From contig NZ_QGGR01000025.1 in NCBI RefSeq assembly GCF_003148685.1, forward strand, positions 81,292-145,291: DNA of 64,000 nucleotides, in the 5' to 3' direction. Of this stretch, positions 44,036 to 53,274 are shown one piece after another. The first letter of the stretch is position 1. The number at the start of each line of letters is the position of its first letter. The DNA comes from Actinoplanes xinjiangensis. GTDB lineage: Bacteria; Actinomycetota; Actinomycetes; Mycobacteriales; Micromonosporaceae. Both the position numbers and the translations under genes were made by a program. The notes beneath the pieces are model-generated. The model did not search any database and was not told the origin of the DNA. It saw only the letters and a list, made by a program, of their open reading frames with translations.

Positions 44036-45263
44036 GGGGCAGAGGGGTCTCGCGGGCGGCCGCGACGAGTCCCGCCCACGCGTCGATGAGGTCCGCGTAG
44101 TCCTCGATGTCGCGGCGTGCCTCGGACAGCAGGACGTCGCGGTGGTCGCGGATCCGGTCGGCCACCCCGGCGAAACGGCCGCCCAGCGTCCGGTACGCCC
44201 GCTCCATCAGCCGCGCCTGGGTCTCGTTGGGCTCCTGTGGTTGCCGTGCCGAGGCCCGTACGATCGCCGCGATGTCCGCCGGGTCGTCGGTGGTCATCCG
44301 CTGGTAGATGAAGTGGAAGTAGTACATCGACAGGATGAACTTGGCGAACCGCATCTGATAGGCCAGGAAACCCGCGTCGGTCTTGCGTTCGCCGGTGTGG
44401 AAGTTGACGATGTGCCGGTTGTGCAGGACCCCGGGCAGTCCGGCCCGGTGGGCCACGTGGATGAGGAAGTAGTCGCTGCCGATCGTGTCGGTGGCCGGCG
44501 GCAACGGCACCTTCTCGTGCAGGCCGTGGAAGCTGATGTTGTGCATGTCGACGCGCATCGGGTCGACGACGGACAGCACCGCGTGGTCGCCGTCGAAGGG
44601 TGCGCTACCGGTGAAGGAGTCCTCGACGAGGGCGCGTTTCTCCGCCTCGGTGCTGCCCGGCGCGGCCCAGAGGCTGACCAGGTCGTAGTAGCCGTCGGCC
44701 TCGCGGACGTCCTCGACGTCGACCGACATGTCCCCGACGAACGACGCGCCGACCATCGCGACGGTCAGGTCCCGGCGGCTCTCGTCGAGCCGGTCCTCGT
44801 CGGCCACGACCTCGCGGGCGGGCCGGCCCAGGGCGGCCAGTTCGGCATGGATCGGGAAGACCTTCTCTCCGGCGTACGTCTGGAAGTACAGGTCGGAGTC
44901 GCGCCGGTGCACCGACTCGCAGCCCAGCGCGGCGGCGATCAGGAAGGCCCGGTCGGTGCAGGCCCCGTAGGAGCATCGGTCCGGCAGCAGCAGGTCGAGC
45001 AGCCGGGCGGGTCCGGCCGCACCGGCCCGCCCGATGACCTGCCGCAAGAACTCGCGCTGGTGCGTCTCGTCGAGGTGGTGCACGGTGCGGGCGTCGGCCA
45101 GGGTCTTCGCGTGCGACGTGAAGTCGTCGGAGGAGTCGAGCACCAGCAGATGCACGTCGACGTCGTGGTGCCGTTCGGCGTACTCCGCCTCGGCCATCAC
45201 CTCGGCCAGCGTGGCGGAGCACTCCCGGTTGGTCGGCACCACCAGACAGATCCGGCGCTTCAC
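44028..45263 (-). CDS. DUF6271-like protein, glycosyltransferase-like
   Basis: 411 residues from GTG 45263 (GGGAG upstream). It starts V-K-R-R-I-C-L-V-V-P-T-N-R-E-C, like the first strand of a GT-A nucleotide-sugar fold, and continues with V-H-L-L-V-L-D-S-S-D-D and a H-R-R-D-S-D motif that could be the metal-binding D-x-D. S-Y-G-A-C-T-D-R-A-F-L-I and G-S-D-Y-F-L-I-H are further conserved-looking blocks. I associate this pattern with the DUF6271 family of actinobacteria, from memory. Function unknown; a transferase in a small natural-product or cell-surface unit with the GNAT and MFS genes is a reasonable guess. Confidence 0.65.
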   Translation of the reverse strand: MKRRICLVVPTNRECSATLAEVMAEAEYAERHHDVDVHLLVLDSSDDFTSHAKTLADARTVHHLDETHQREFLRQVIGRAGAAGPARLLDLLLPDRCSYGACTDRAFLIAAALGCESVHRRDSDLYFQTYAGEKVFPIHAELAALGRPAREVVADEDRLDESRRDLTVAMVGASFVGDMSVDVEDVREADGYYDLVSLWAAPGSTEAEKRALVEDSFTGSAPFDGDHAVLSVVDPMRVDMHNISFHGLHEKVPLPPATDTIGSDYFLIHVAHRAGLPGVLHNRHIVNFHTGERKTDAGFLAYQMRFAKFILSMYYFHFIYQRMTTDDPADIAAIVRASARQPQEPNETQARLMERAYRTLGGRFAGVADRIRDHRDVLLSEARRDIEDYADLIDAWAGLVAAARETPLPHV

Positions 45264-45411
45264 GCTTTTACACTCCCGAAACAGATAACGGTTCACCAAT
45301 CGGGCAAGCCGCAACGAACCTAGTGGGCGATCTTGAACCCCCACAAGCCCCCGATGTGAGGCGTTTTCGGATTCGCTGGTCGCGGCCGGTTCCGGAACCG
45401 CCGAGTGCGCA

Positions 45412-47127
45412 TCAGTGCGATTCGCGGGCCACCTGATCGCCGCTGGAACCGAGCAGGAAGTCACAGTCGGCGCCGGTGTCGGCCTGCCCGACGGTGTCGA
45501 CGTAGAGCCGTTCCCAACCGCGCCGCGGCGCCGCGTAGGCCTTCGCCGCCTCCGGCGACGGTTCGCGGGCCGCCCATTCGGCCGCGGGGACGTCGGCGTC
45601 CAGGCGCCGGTTCGCGACGTCGAGGACGATCATGTCGCCGGTACGGACCCTGGCGAGCGGCCCGCCCGCCGCCGCCTCCGGCGCCACGTGCAGGACCACC
45701 GTTCCGTACGCGGTACCCGACATCCGCCCGTCGCAGATGCGCACCATGTCGCGTACCCCCTGCTCCAGCAGTTTCGCCGGCAGCGGCATGTTGGCCACCT
45801 CGGGCATGCCCGGATAGCCCTTGGGCCCGCAGCCGCGCAGCACCAGCACCGAGTCGGCGGTGACGTCGAGGTCCGGGTCGTCGAGGCGGGCGTTGAGGTC
45901 CTCGACGGAGTCGAAGACGACCGCCGGCCCCCGGTGCCGCAGCAGGTGCGGTGACGCGGCGGCCGGTTTGACGACCGCACCGTCCGGGGCGAGGTTGCCG
46001 TAGAGGACCGCGATCCCGGCGTGCGGCCGCAACGGCTCGGCGCGGGAGCGGATCACCTCGCGGTCGTAGACCCGGGCGTCGTCCAGGTAGTCGACGAGCG
46101 GCCGGCCGGTGACCGTGATCGCGGCCGGATCGAGCAGGTCCCGGACCTCGGCGAGGACCGCGTGCAGACCACCGGCACGGTAGAGGTCGTCCATCAGGAA
46201 ACGGCCGGCCGGCAGCAGGTCGACAAGCAGCGGCACCCCGGCCCCGACGGCGTCGAAGTCGTCCTGGGTCAGCGGCACCCCGAGCCGGCCGGCGATCGCG
46301 AGCAGGTGGACGACGGCGTTGGTGGAGCCGCCCAGCGCGGCGAGGGCGACGATCGCGTTGAGGAACGAGCCGCGGGTCAGCACCTCGCTGGGCCGGCGCC
46401 CCTGATCGACGAGTTCGACGGCGAGCACACCCGTCGCGTGGGCGGCCTCGAGCAGCCGGCTGTCCGGTGCCGGGGTGCCGGCGATCCCGGGCAGGGTCAT
46501 CCCCAGCACCTCGGCGAGCAGGCCCATCGTCGACGCCGTACCCATGGTGTTGCAGTGGCCCTTGCTTCTGATCATCGAGGATTCGGAGCGCTGGAACTCG
46601 GCCGAGCTCAGGGTGCCCGCGCGGACCTCCTCGGACAGCTTCCACACGTCGGTGCCGCAGCCGAGCGGCACGCCGCGGAACGTACCGGTGAGCATCGGGC
46701 CGCCGGGGACGACGACGGCCGGCAGGTCGACGGAGGCGGCGGCCATCAGCAGGGCGGGGATGGTCTTGTCGCAGCCGCCGAGCAGGACGACACCGTCGAT
46801 CGGGTTGGCGCGCAGCATCTCCTCGATCGCCATCGCCGCCATGTTGCGCCACAGCATCGCGGTCGGCCGGACCTGGGTCTCCCCGATCGACACGACCGGC
46901 AGGTTGAGCGGGATGCCGCCGGCCTGCTGGATGCCACCGGCGACACTGCGCGCGACCTCGTCGAGGTGGGCGTTGCAGGGGGTCAGGTCGGAGGCGGTGT
47001 TGGCCATCGCGATGTGCGGCCGCCCGTCGAACGCGTCGGCGGGCAGCCCGCGCCGCATCCAGGCACGATGGATGTAACTGTTGCGGTCGTCGCCGGCATA
47101 CCACTGCGCACTGCGTCGCGATTGCAT
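45412..47127 (-). CDS. IlvD/Edd-family sugar-acid (pentonate-type) dehydratase
   Basis: 571 residues; ATG 47127 has GGAGG six bases upstream. Iron-sulfur cluster cysteines appear in T-P-C-N-A-H-L, G-G-C-D-K-T and G-H-C-N-T-M-G-T-A-S. C-G-P-K-G-Y-P-G-M-P-E and D-G-R-M-S-G-T are family signatures. The subtype fits arabinonate/xylonate dehydratases rather than branched-chain IlvD, and the neighbouring lactonase, FAH-type enzyme and sugar transporter agree. It dehydrates an aldonate to the 2-keto-3-deoxy acid. It is divergent from the lactonase with a 60-base spacer. Confidence 0.88.
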   Translation of the reverse strand: MQSRRSAQWYAGDDRNSYIHRAWMRRGLPADAFDGRPHIAMANTASDLTPCNAHLDEVARSVAGGIQQAGGIPLNLPVVSIGETQVRPTAMLWRNMAAMAIEEMLRANPIDGVVLLGGCDKTIPALLMAAASVDLPAVVVPGGPMLTGTFRGVPLGCGTDVWKLSEEVRAGTLSSAEFQRSESSMIRSKGHCNTMGTASTMGLLAEVLGMTLPGIAGTPAPDSRLLEAAHATGVLAVELVDQGRRPSEVLTRGSFLNAIVALAALGGSTNAVVHLLAIAGRLGVPLTQDDFDAVGAGVPLLVDLLPAGRFLMDDLYRAGGLHAVLAEVRDLLDPAAITVTGRPLVDYLDDARVYDREVIRSRAEPLRPHAGIAVLYGNLAPDGAVVKPAAASPHLLRHRGPAVVFDSVEDLNARLDDPDLDVTADSVLVLRGCGPKGYPGMPEVANMPLPAKLLEQGVRDMVRICDGRMSGTAYGTVVLHVAPEAAAGGPLARVRTGDMIVLDVANRRLDADVPAAEWAAREPSPEAAKAYAAPRRGWERLYVDTVGQADTGADCDFLLGSSGDQVARESH

Positions 47128-47187
47128 CGCCAACCTCCGGGATCACTACGATTTCATCGACAGAGACAACTTCGCATCGGGGCGCCC

Positions 47188-48042
47188 ATGATCACGCGAT
47201 ACGCCGCGCAGGTGGCGACCGGAACCGGCTACCTCCTCGGTGAGGGGCCGGTGTGGGATCCCGCACGGCAGCGCCTGCTGTGGGTCGACATCGTGGCGGG
47301 CGAGGTGCACGAGGGCCGGCTCGACGGCCGGATCGAGCCGGTCCGGACCTGGTCCTTCGACCGCAGTGTCGGCGCCGTCGCGGTCGCGGAGAGCGGTGAT
47401 CTGCTGGTCGCCGAAGAGCGGACGCTCACCCGGGTGCACACCGACGGCAGGCGTACGCACCTGGCGCGGGTGCTGCCCGACGAGGCGCCGGGCAGGTTGA
47501 ACGACGGCGCGGTGGACCCGTCCGGCCGGTTCCTGATCGGCAGTCTCGGCGGTGACCGGGAGGTGCTGGTCCGTTTCGAGAACGGCGGCTGCACCACGAT
47601 CGACGACGACCTGACACTCTCCAACGGTCTGGCCTGGAGCCCGTCCGGTGACCGTTTCTACAGCGTCGACACCCTCAGCCGGCACGTCTACGTCCGTGAC
47701 TACCCCACCGGCGCCCGCGGGGTGCTGTTCACCGTCACCGACGGCCATCCGGACGGCCTGTGCGTGGACGCCGCCGGCAACCTGTGGCTGGCCGTCTGGG
47801 GCGGGGGGCGGGTCGAGTGCCGCTCCCCCGCCGGTGAGCTGCTCGCGGTGGTGGAGGTGGACGCCCCGCACACCTCCAGCGCCGCGTTCGCCGGGCCGGA
47901 TCTCGATGTCCTGGTCATCACCACGGCCACCGAGGACCTCACCCCCGCCGACCTGGCGCGGCATCCACTGTCCGGGCGGCTGTTCACCGCCCGGGTCGGC
48001 GTGGCGGGGCTGCCCACGCCGTACTGGAATCCCCGTCTCTGA
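47188..48042 (+). CDS. SMP-30/gluconolactonase-family sugar lactonase
   Basis: 284 residues, a six-bladed beta-propeller. Metal ligands are expected from G-E-G-P-V-W (E), L-N-D-G-A-V-D, S-N-G-L-A-W and D-G-H-P-D-G-L-C-V-D, all present in the usual order. It hydrolyses an aldono-lactone to the aldonate used by the divergent dehydratase. ATG 47188 has a weak GGGGCG site. The 3' end faces the permease gene, with two bases between the stops. Confidence 0.9.
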   Translation: MITRYAAQVATGTGYLLGEGPVWDPARQRLLWVDIVAGEVHEGRLDGRIEPVRTWSFDRSVGAVAVAESGDLLVAEERTLTRVHTDGRRTHLARVLPDEAPGRLNDGAVDPSGRFLIGSLGGDREVLVRFENGGCTTIDDDLTLSNGLAWSPSGDRFYSVDTLSRHVYVRDYPTGARGVLFTVTDGHPDGLCVDAAGNLWLAVWGGGRVECRSPAGELLAVVEVDAPHTSSAAFAGPDLDVLVITTATEDLTPADLARHPLSGRLFTARVGVAGLPTPYWNPRL

Positions 48043-48044
48043 TC

Positions 48045-50036
48045 TCAGCCCTTCACCGCGCCCGCGGTGAGGCCCTCGGTCAGGAAACGCTGGCCGAAGG
48101 CGTACATGATCACCACGGGGATGCTGACCAGCAGCGACGCCGCGGCGAGCTGGCCCTGCGGCACGACGTCGCCGGCGATCATCGACTGCATCCCCACGGG
48201 CAGTGTCTTGTACTCGTCCTTGGTGATGAACACGAAGGCGAACAGGAACTCGTTCCACGCGTTGGTCAGGGTGAACAGCGCGACCGCGAGCAGGCCCGGT
48301 TTGGCCAGGGGCAGCACCACCCGGCGGAAGGCCTGGACGCGGGTGCTGCCGTCGACCAGCGCGGCCTCCTCCAGGTCGATCGGGATCGACGCGAAGTAGC
48401 CGGTCAGCAGCCAGGTGGCGAACGGCAGCGTGAAGGTCGGGTACGTCACCACCAGCGACCACAGCGAGTCGGTGAGCCGCGCCCCGATCAGCAGTTGGTA
48501 CAGCGGGATGAACAGCAGCGCACCCGGCATCACGTAGGTGAGCAGCACCGTGACGGTGAACCCCTGCGCGCCCCGGAACCGCAGCCGGGCCAGCGCATAA
48601 CCGGCCAGGGCGGCGCAGAGCAGCGCCACCACGGTGGACGCCGCCGACACCATGATGGTGTTGACGTACCAGCGGCCGAACGGCTGGTTGGTGAACAGGG
48701 CGCCGAACTGTTCCAGCGTCCACGGCGTCGGCCACAGGTCGTTGTCGCGCATGACGACCTGGGTCTCCGACTTGAACGCCGTGACGAAGATCCAGTACAT
48801 CGGGCCGAGCACGAAGGCGAGCAGCCCGGCCAGCGCGACACCGGAGCCGATGCCGGACACGATCGAGGACGCCCGGCGGCCGCCGCTCGCCCCCAGTGCC
48901 GCCACGACCCGGCCGACCGCCGCGGCGATCAGCAGGATCACCGCGAGAACCACCGCGGCCTTCCAGAAGATCTCCGGTGACGCCCAGAACAGCAGTCCGG
49001 TGACCACGGCGGTGACGATCCACGGCAGCGGCTTGAGGGCGGTCCGGGGCACCCGGGGGATCCGGTCCTCGCGCAGCAGGCGGACCAGCACGAACACCAG
49101 GCCGGCGATGATCGGCAGCATGACCAGGGTGACGGCCGCTCCGGCGCCGTACTGCAGTTGCAGGATCGCCTTGGAGTAGGCGACCAGCACGTACGGCGCG
49201 GTCACCTCGCCCGGTCCGCCCTGGGTGAGCAGCCAGATCAGGTCGAAGTTGTTGAACGTCCAGATCGACGACAGGGTCACCGTCACGGTGATCACGTGGC
49301 GCAGTCCGGGCAGGGTCACGTGGGTGAACTGCTGCAGGGGCGACGCGCCGTCGATGGTCGCGGCCTCGTACTGCTCGGCGGGGATCGACTTCAGCCCGGC
49401 GAGGAAGCAGACGGTGAAGAACGGCACCCCCTTCCACACGTTGACCAGGATCACCGACGGCATGGCCAGCGACGGGTCGGACAGCCAGCCCGCGGGCCAG
49501 GCGTCGATCAGATGCACGCTCGCCAGCAGCGGGCCGATCCCCGAGTCGGTGAGCAGCGTGTTGACGCTGCCGAAGATCGGGTCGAGCAGGGCACGCCAGC
49601 TGAACGCGGTCACCACCGTCGGCACCACCCACGGCACCAGCAGCAGCCCGGTCAGCAGCGCCCGCCCGCGGCGCAGGCGGTGCAGCAGCAGGGCCGCGGC
49701 CAGCCCCAGCACCACCTTGAACACCTCGGCGTACGCGGTGAAGACGAACGAGTTCACCACGCCGGTACGGAACTGCCCGTCACCGGCGAGCGAACGGTAG
49801 TTGGCCAGGCCGACGAAGACGCTGTCCGCGCCGTGCCGCTCGGTGGTGCTGGTGATCATCGACTGGATGATCGGGACCAGCACCAGCGCACCGACCAGCA
49901 CCGCGGTGGGGGTCAGGAACAGCGCCGCGAGCCGCCAGTCCCGGCCCAGCCGCCGCTGGACCGGGGTGAGCGAGCCGGGCCCCGGTGGCGGGGAGTCCCG
50001 CGTCACCGGGGGCGGAGCGGTGCGGACCGATCTCAC
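48045..50036 (-). CDS. Fused double permease of a carbohydrate ABC transporter
   Basis: 663 residues in one frame. It joins a MalF/UgpA-type permease (residues about 25-310) to a MalG/UgpE-type permease (about 385-663). Both EAA loops are present: E-A-A-T-I-D-G-A-S (first half) and E-E-A-A-L-V-D-G-S (second half). The join contains extra hydrophobic helices (W-I-V-T-A-V-V-T-G-L-L-F-W region). The two halves are normally separate genes. GTG 50036 overlaps the binding-protein stop (GTGA). No ATPase gene is near, so a shared ATPase of MsiK type is probably used. It imports the sugar or oligosaccharide processed by this island. Confidence 0.88.
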   Translation of the reverse strand: MRSVRTAPPPVTRDSPPPGPGSLTPVQRRLGRDWRLAALFLTPTAVLVGALVLVPIIQSMITSTTERHGADSVFVGLANYRSLAGDGQFRTGVVNSFVFTAYAEVFKVVLGLAAALLLHRLRRGRALLTGLLLVPWVVPTVVTAFSWRALLDPIFGSVNTLLTDSGIGPLLASVHLIDAWPAGWLSDPSLAMPSVILVNVWKGVPFFTVCFLAGLKSIPAEQYEAATIDGASPLQQFTHVTLPGLRHVITVTVTLSSIWTFNNFDLIWLLTQGGPGEVTAPYVLVAYSKAILQLQYGAGAAVTLVMLPIIAGLVFVLVRLLREDRIPRVPRTALKPLPWIVTAVVTGLLFWASPEIFWKAAVVLAVILLIAAAVGRVVAALGASGGRRASSIVSGIGSGVALAGLLAFVLGPMYWIFVTAFKSETQVVMRDNDLWPTPWTLEQFGALFTNQPFGRWYVNTIMVSAASTVVALLCAALAGYALARLRFRGAQGFTVTVLLTYVMPGALLFIPLYQLLIGARLTDSLWSLVVTYPTFTLPFATWLLTGYFASIPIDLEEAALVDGSTRVQAFRRVVLPLAKPGLLAVALFTLTNAWNEFLFAFVFITKDEYKTLPVGMQSMIAGDVVPQGQLAAASLLVSIPVVIMYAFGQRFLTEGLTAGAVKG

Positions 50037-51466
50037 TGCGGCAGCCCCTGCTGGGCGAAGATCTGCACCATCTTCGCGTGGGCGGCGGTGACCGCCTGCG
50101 CGGGCGCGGTGCCCTGCACGACCTGCTGCATCATGTCGGTGAGCACGTAGGCCGCGACCACGGCCTGCTGGCCGGCGCTGGCCTTCTGCGGGAAGGACAG
50201 CCCGTTCTTGGTGGGCAGCGGCAGCGGCTGCTGGGACATGGTGCGCAGCATCGGGAACGCCGGGTCGCCGCCGCTGAAGAACGGGTCGGCGTCCCAGACC
50301 TTCTCCCACGCGGGCATCGCCAGGCCGGGGGCCTCCTTCGCCACGCCGACCAGAGCCGGCGCGCTGACCAGGTACTGCGCCAGGACCTTGGCGAGGGCGC
50401 CGTTCTTCGCACCCTTGAAGACGACGAAGCCCTGGGACTGACCGAGCAGCAGCGACTTGTCGGTGGCCGGGCCGATGCAGTCGGAGAAGACGTGCGTGTT
50501 GCCGTACACCGGATTCTTCTTGGTCTTGGAATCGGCGTAGACGCTGAAGCTGTTGCGGGTGTAACCGAGGACCCCGGCCAGCCAGTTCTCGTTGTTGCTG
50601 GTGTCGGTCCAGCTGTCGACGCCGGGCGGCAGCATCGTCTTGTACTTGGGGTTGGTGTAGACGTCGCCGAGGAAGGTGACCGCCTGCACCGTCTCCGGGG
50701 TGTCGAAGGTGACCTTGCGGCCGTCGTTGGAGGCGATCGCCCCGCCGTAGGAGTTGATCAGCGCCTCGATCATGCCGTTGCCGTCACCGGAGCGGTTCAC
50801 CGTCATGCCCCACCCGAACCGGCGCTTGGCCGGATCGGAGATCGCCAGGCACAGGTCGCGCAGTTCCTCCCAGGTGTAGACGTCCTTCGGCGTGATGCCC
50901 TTCTCCTGCATCCAGTCCTTGCGCAGGAACGACCCGATCCCGATGAAGTGGTACGGGATCGCGAACCACTTGCCGTCGAAGACGCAGAAGTTCTTGGCCT
51001 CCGCGCAGGGTTCGCCGTACACCGCGGTCAGCGCCGTGACGACGTCCGTCACGTCCTCCAGGTCGCCGAGGGCGTGGAACTGTGCGACGAACCGCGAGTC
51101 CGTCATGAACGCCAGGTCACGGGCCACGCCGCCCTCGACCTCAGCGTGGATCTTGGCCACCACGTCGCCCGAGTCGGCCTGGACCAGGCTGTTCTCGATC
51201 GTGGTCCCGGTCGCGCTGGCGAACTTGCGGATCGAGGCGTCGAGTGCCTCGTTGGCCGCCGTCGAGTACAGCTTCTGCGACAGCATGCCCATCGATGTGC
51301 CCTTCAGCGACGCGGCGGCGTCGAGCAGGGCCTGCGGTACCTCCGCCACCGGTGCCTTCGGCGACGACCCGGAGCCGTCGCCGCACGCGGCGAGGCCGGC
51401 CGCGCCGAGCACCCCCGCGCCCATCCCCAGAAAGCCGCGCCGGGACCACAACGGGTTCCCCTCCAT
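50033..51466 (-). CDS. Tat-exported lipoprotein, sugar ABC transporter substrate-binding protein
   Basis: 477 residues. The N-terminus has the twin-arginine motif S-R-R-G-F-L-G (8-14) and a lipobox L-A-A-C with lipidated C28. The mature protein has the family 1 extracellular solute-binding layout, with I-P-Y-H-F-I-G-I-G-S-F, Y-T-W-E-E-L-R-D and N-E-N-W-L-A-G-V-L-G. It delivers the sugar to the fused permease encoded directly downstream, with a four-base overlap. An IclR-like operator lies just upstream of its start. Confidence 0.9.
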   Translation of the reverse strand: MEGNPLWSRRGFLGMGAGVLGAAGLAACGDGSGSSPKAPVAEVPQALLDAAASLKGTSMGMLSQKLYSTAANEALDASIRKFASATGTTIENSLVQADSGDVVAKIHAEVEGGVARDLAFMTDSRFVAQFHALGDLEDVTDVVTALTAVYGEPCAEAKNFCVFDGKWFAIPYHFIGIGSFLRKDWMQEKGITPKDVYTWEELRDLCLAISDPAKRRFGWGMTVNRSGDGNGMIEALINSYGGAIASNDGRKVTFDTPETVQAVTFLGDVYTNPKYKTMLPPGVDSWTDTSNNENWLAGVLGYTRNSFSVYADSKTKKNPVYGNTHVFSDCIGPATDKSLLLGQSQGFVVFKGAKNGALAKVLAQYLVSAPALVGVAKEAPGLAMPAWEKVWDADPFFSGGDPAFPMLRTMSQQPLPLPTKNGLSFPQKASAGQQAVVAAYVLTDMMQQVVQGTAPAQAVTAAHAKMVQIFAQQGLPQ

Positions 51467-51482
51467 AGCCGCTCACCCCTTT

Positions 51483-51498
51483 GTTCGAGATTTCGAAC
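51483..51498. promoter_or_regulatory. IclR-type operator-like palindrome upstream of the binding protein
   Basis: GTTCGAGATTTCGAAC has six-base arms around GATT. A second, shorter palindrome (CGATA...TATCG, 51504-51518) follows. Both lie between the binding-protein start (51466) and the end of the IclR gene, suggesting regulation of the transporter by the IclR protein. Confidence 0.5.
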
Positions 51499-51579
51499 GT
51501 GGTTCGATATACCGTATCGGGTGGACGCGACGCTAGGACAGACCCACGAGAGGTGTCAATGTTTCGCAGCGATTGCCGA

Positions 51580-52350
51580 CTATCGGGACGCGGTCGGATA
51601 CCCCATGCGCGCCGACAGCGTGGCCGCCCCCGCACGCACCAGCGCCGTCCACTCCGACGGCGCCTGCGGGGTCCAGCGGATGATCGGGGCCGACAGGCTC
51701 ATCGCCGCGACGACCGCCCCGGAATGATCCCGGATCCCCGCGGCGACACAGCGCATCGCCGTGTCGGACTCCCCGACGTCGACGGCGACACCCTCGGCCC
51801 GGACCTGCTCCAGATGGGCCCGCAGCCGCTCCGGGTCGGTGATGCTCTCCGGCGTCATCGCGGCCAGCGGGCCCTTCGCCAGCACCGCGTTCAGGCTCGC
51901 CCGGTCCAGGCCGGCCAGCAGGATCTTGCCGACCGCCGTGCAGTGCGCCGGCAGCCGGCGGCCCACCCCGGAGACCATCCGGACCGGGTGGGTGCTGTCC
52001 ACTTTGACGAGATAAACGACGTCCGCGCCGTCCAGCACGGCCACGTGCACCGCCTCGTCACAGGCGGCGGCCACGTCCCGTGCCACGCTCTGCGCCTCCC
52101 GGACCAGGTCGAGACGCCCGGCGAACGCCGAGCCGAGCTGGAACAACGGCATCCCCAGCCGGTACCGCACCGGCTGGCCCGGAACGGGGACCAGATACGC
52201 CCGCTCCACCAGCGTGACCAGCAGCTCGTGCACGGTGGTCCGGGGCAGGTCCAGTCGCTCGATCACCTCGCGGGCCGACATCTCCGGCCGGTCCAGGAAC
52301 AGTTCGAGGATGTCGAGCGCGCGGATGACCGCCGGTACCACACGGGCCAC
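51580..52350 (-). CDS. IclR-family transcriptional regulator
   Basis: 256 residues from GTG 52350, chosen because GAAAGGA lies eight bases upstream; GTG 52377 would add nine residues. The N-terminal winged helix contains A-L-D-I-L-E-L-F, M-S-A-R-E-V-I-E-R-L-D-L-P-R-T-T-V-H-E-L. The effector domain shows Y-L-V-K-V-D-S-T, L-P-A-H-C-T-A-V-G-K-I-L-L-A and M-R-C-V-A-A-G-I-R. IclR proteins control sugar-acid and aromatic catabolism; this one sits between the transporter genes and the divergent enzyme operon and likely controls both. Confidence 0.88.
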   Translation of the reverse strand: MARVVPAVIRALDILELFLDRPEMSAREVIERLDLPRTTVHELLVTLVERAYLVPVPGQPVRYRLGMPLFQLGSAFAGRLDLVREAQSVARDVAAACDEAVHVAVLDGADVVYLVKVDSTHPVRMVSGVGRRLPAHCTAVGKILLAGLDRASLNAVLAKGPLAAMTPESITDPERLRAHLEQVRAEGVAVDVGESDTAMRCVAAGIRDHSGAVVAAMSLSAPIIRWTPQAPSEWTALVRAGAATLSARMGYPTASR

Positions 52351-52395
52351 GTCGAAAGTCCTTTCGATCTCCACCACAGGCTAACGGAGGGTCAC

Positions 52396-53274
52396 ATGCC
52401 GATCTCCCTTCACCACCTGCGTGCCGGCGACCGGTCACGCTGGGCAGTGTGCCAGGACGGCGGGTGGGCCGAGCTCGACCATCCTCTCGCCGACCTGCTC
52501 GCGTGGCCGCTCGACCGGGCCCGGGCCACGGTGGAGGCCGCCGCCCGCCACGCCCACGGTGACATACCCGCGTACCCCGCGGCACCACCCGTCGACCGGC
52601 AGGAGATCTGGGCGGCCGGTGTCACCTACCAGCGCAGCCGCGACGGGCGCCGGGAGGAGTCCGGCCACGGCTCGCTCTACGACCACGTCTACGACAGCGA
52701 CCGCCCGGAGATCTTCTTCAAATCCAGTCCCTGGCGTGTCGTCGGCAACCGGGACGCCGTCGGGATCCGCGCCGACTCCGGCTGGGACGTGCCCGAGGCC
52801 GAGGTCGGCCTGGTACTCAACGCGACCGGCGACGTGTTCGGCTACACCCTCGGCAACGACATGAGCAGCCGGTCGATCGAGGGAGAGAACCCGCTCTACC
52901 TGCCCCAGGCCAAGATCTACGACCGGTCCTGCGCGCTCGGCCCGGCGATCGTGCCGAGCTGGGCCATCGGCCCCGGCCCCTTCGAGATCGGACTGCGGGT
53001 GCTGCGCGACGGCCACGAGGCGTACGCCGCGACGACCTCGACCGCGGCGATGGCCCGCAGCTTCCAGGACCTGGCCGGCTGGCTGTTCCGCGCGCTGAGC
53101 TTCCCGGCCGGCGTCGTCCTGCTCACCGGCACCGGCATGGTGCCCGACGCCGCCTTCACCACCCGCCCCGGCGACACCGTCGAGATAACGTCACCGGCGC
53201 TCGGCACACTGACCAATCCGGTCGTCGCCATTGGCGAGATCATCGATGGCCTGATAGGCGTTGGGGATGGCTAA
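52396..53274 (+). CDS. FAH-family enzyme, 2-keto-3-deoxy-sugar-acid dehydratase-like
   Basis: 292 residues with GGAGGG before the ATG. The C-terminal FAH fold is clear: metal ligands in V-P-E-A-E-V-G-L-V, then G-Y-T-L-G-N-D-M-S-S-R-S-I-E-G-E-N-P-L-Y-L-P-Q-A-K-I-Y. The N-P-L-Y-L-P-Q-A-K block is characteristic of 2-keto-3-deoxy-arabinonate/xylonate dehydratases and diketo-acid hydrolases rather than of fumarylacetoacetase itself. In this island it probably converts the 2-keto-3-deoxy acid made by the IlvD-type enzyme into a semialdehyde. It overlaps the next gene by eight bases. Confidence 0.85.
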   Translation: MPISLHHLRAGDRSRWAVCQDGGWAELDHPLADLLAWPLDRARATVEAAARHAHGDIPAYPAAPPVDRQEIWAAGVTYQRSRDGRREESGHGSLYDHVYDSDRPEIFFKSSPWRVVGNRDAVGIRADSGWDVPEAEVGLVLNATGDVFGYTLGNDMSSRSIEGENPLYLPQAKIYDRSCALGPAIVPSWAIGPGPFEIGLRVLRDGHEAYAATTSTAAMARSFQDLAGWLFRALSFPAGVVLLTGTGMVPDAAFTTRPGDTVEITSPALGTLTNPVVAIGEIIDGLIGVGDG

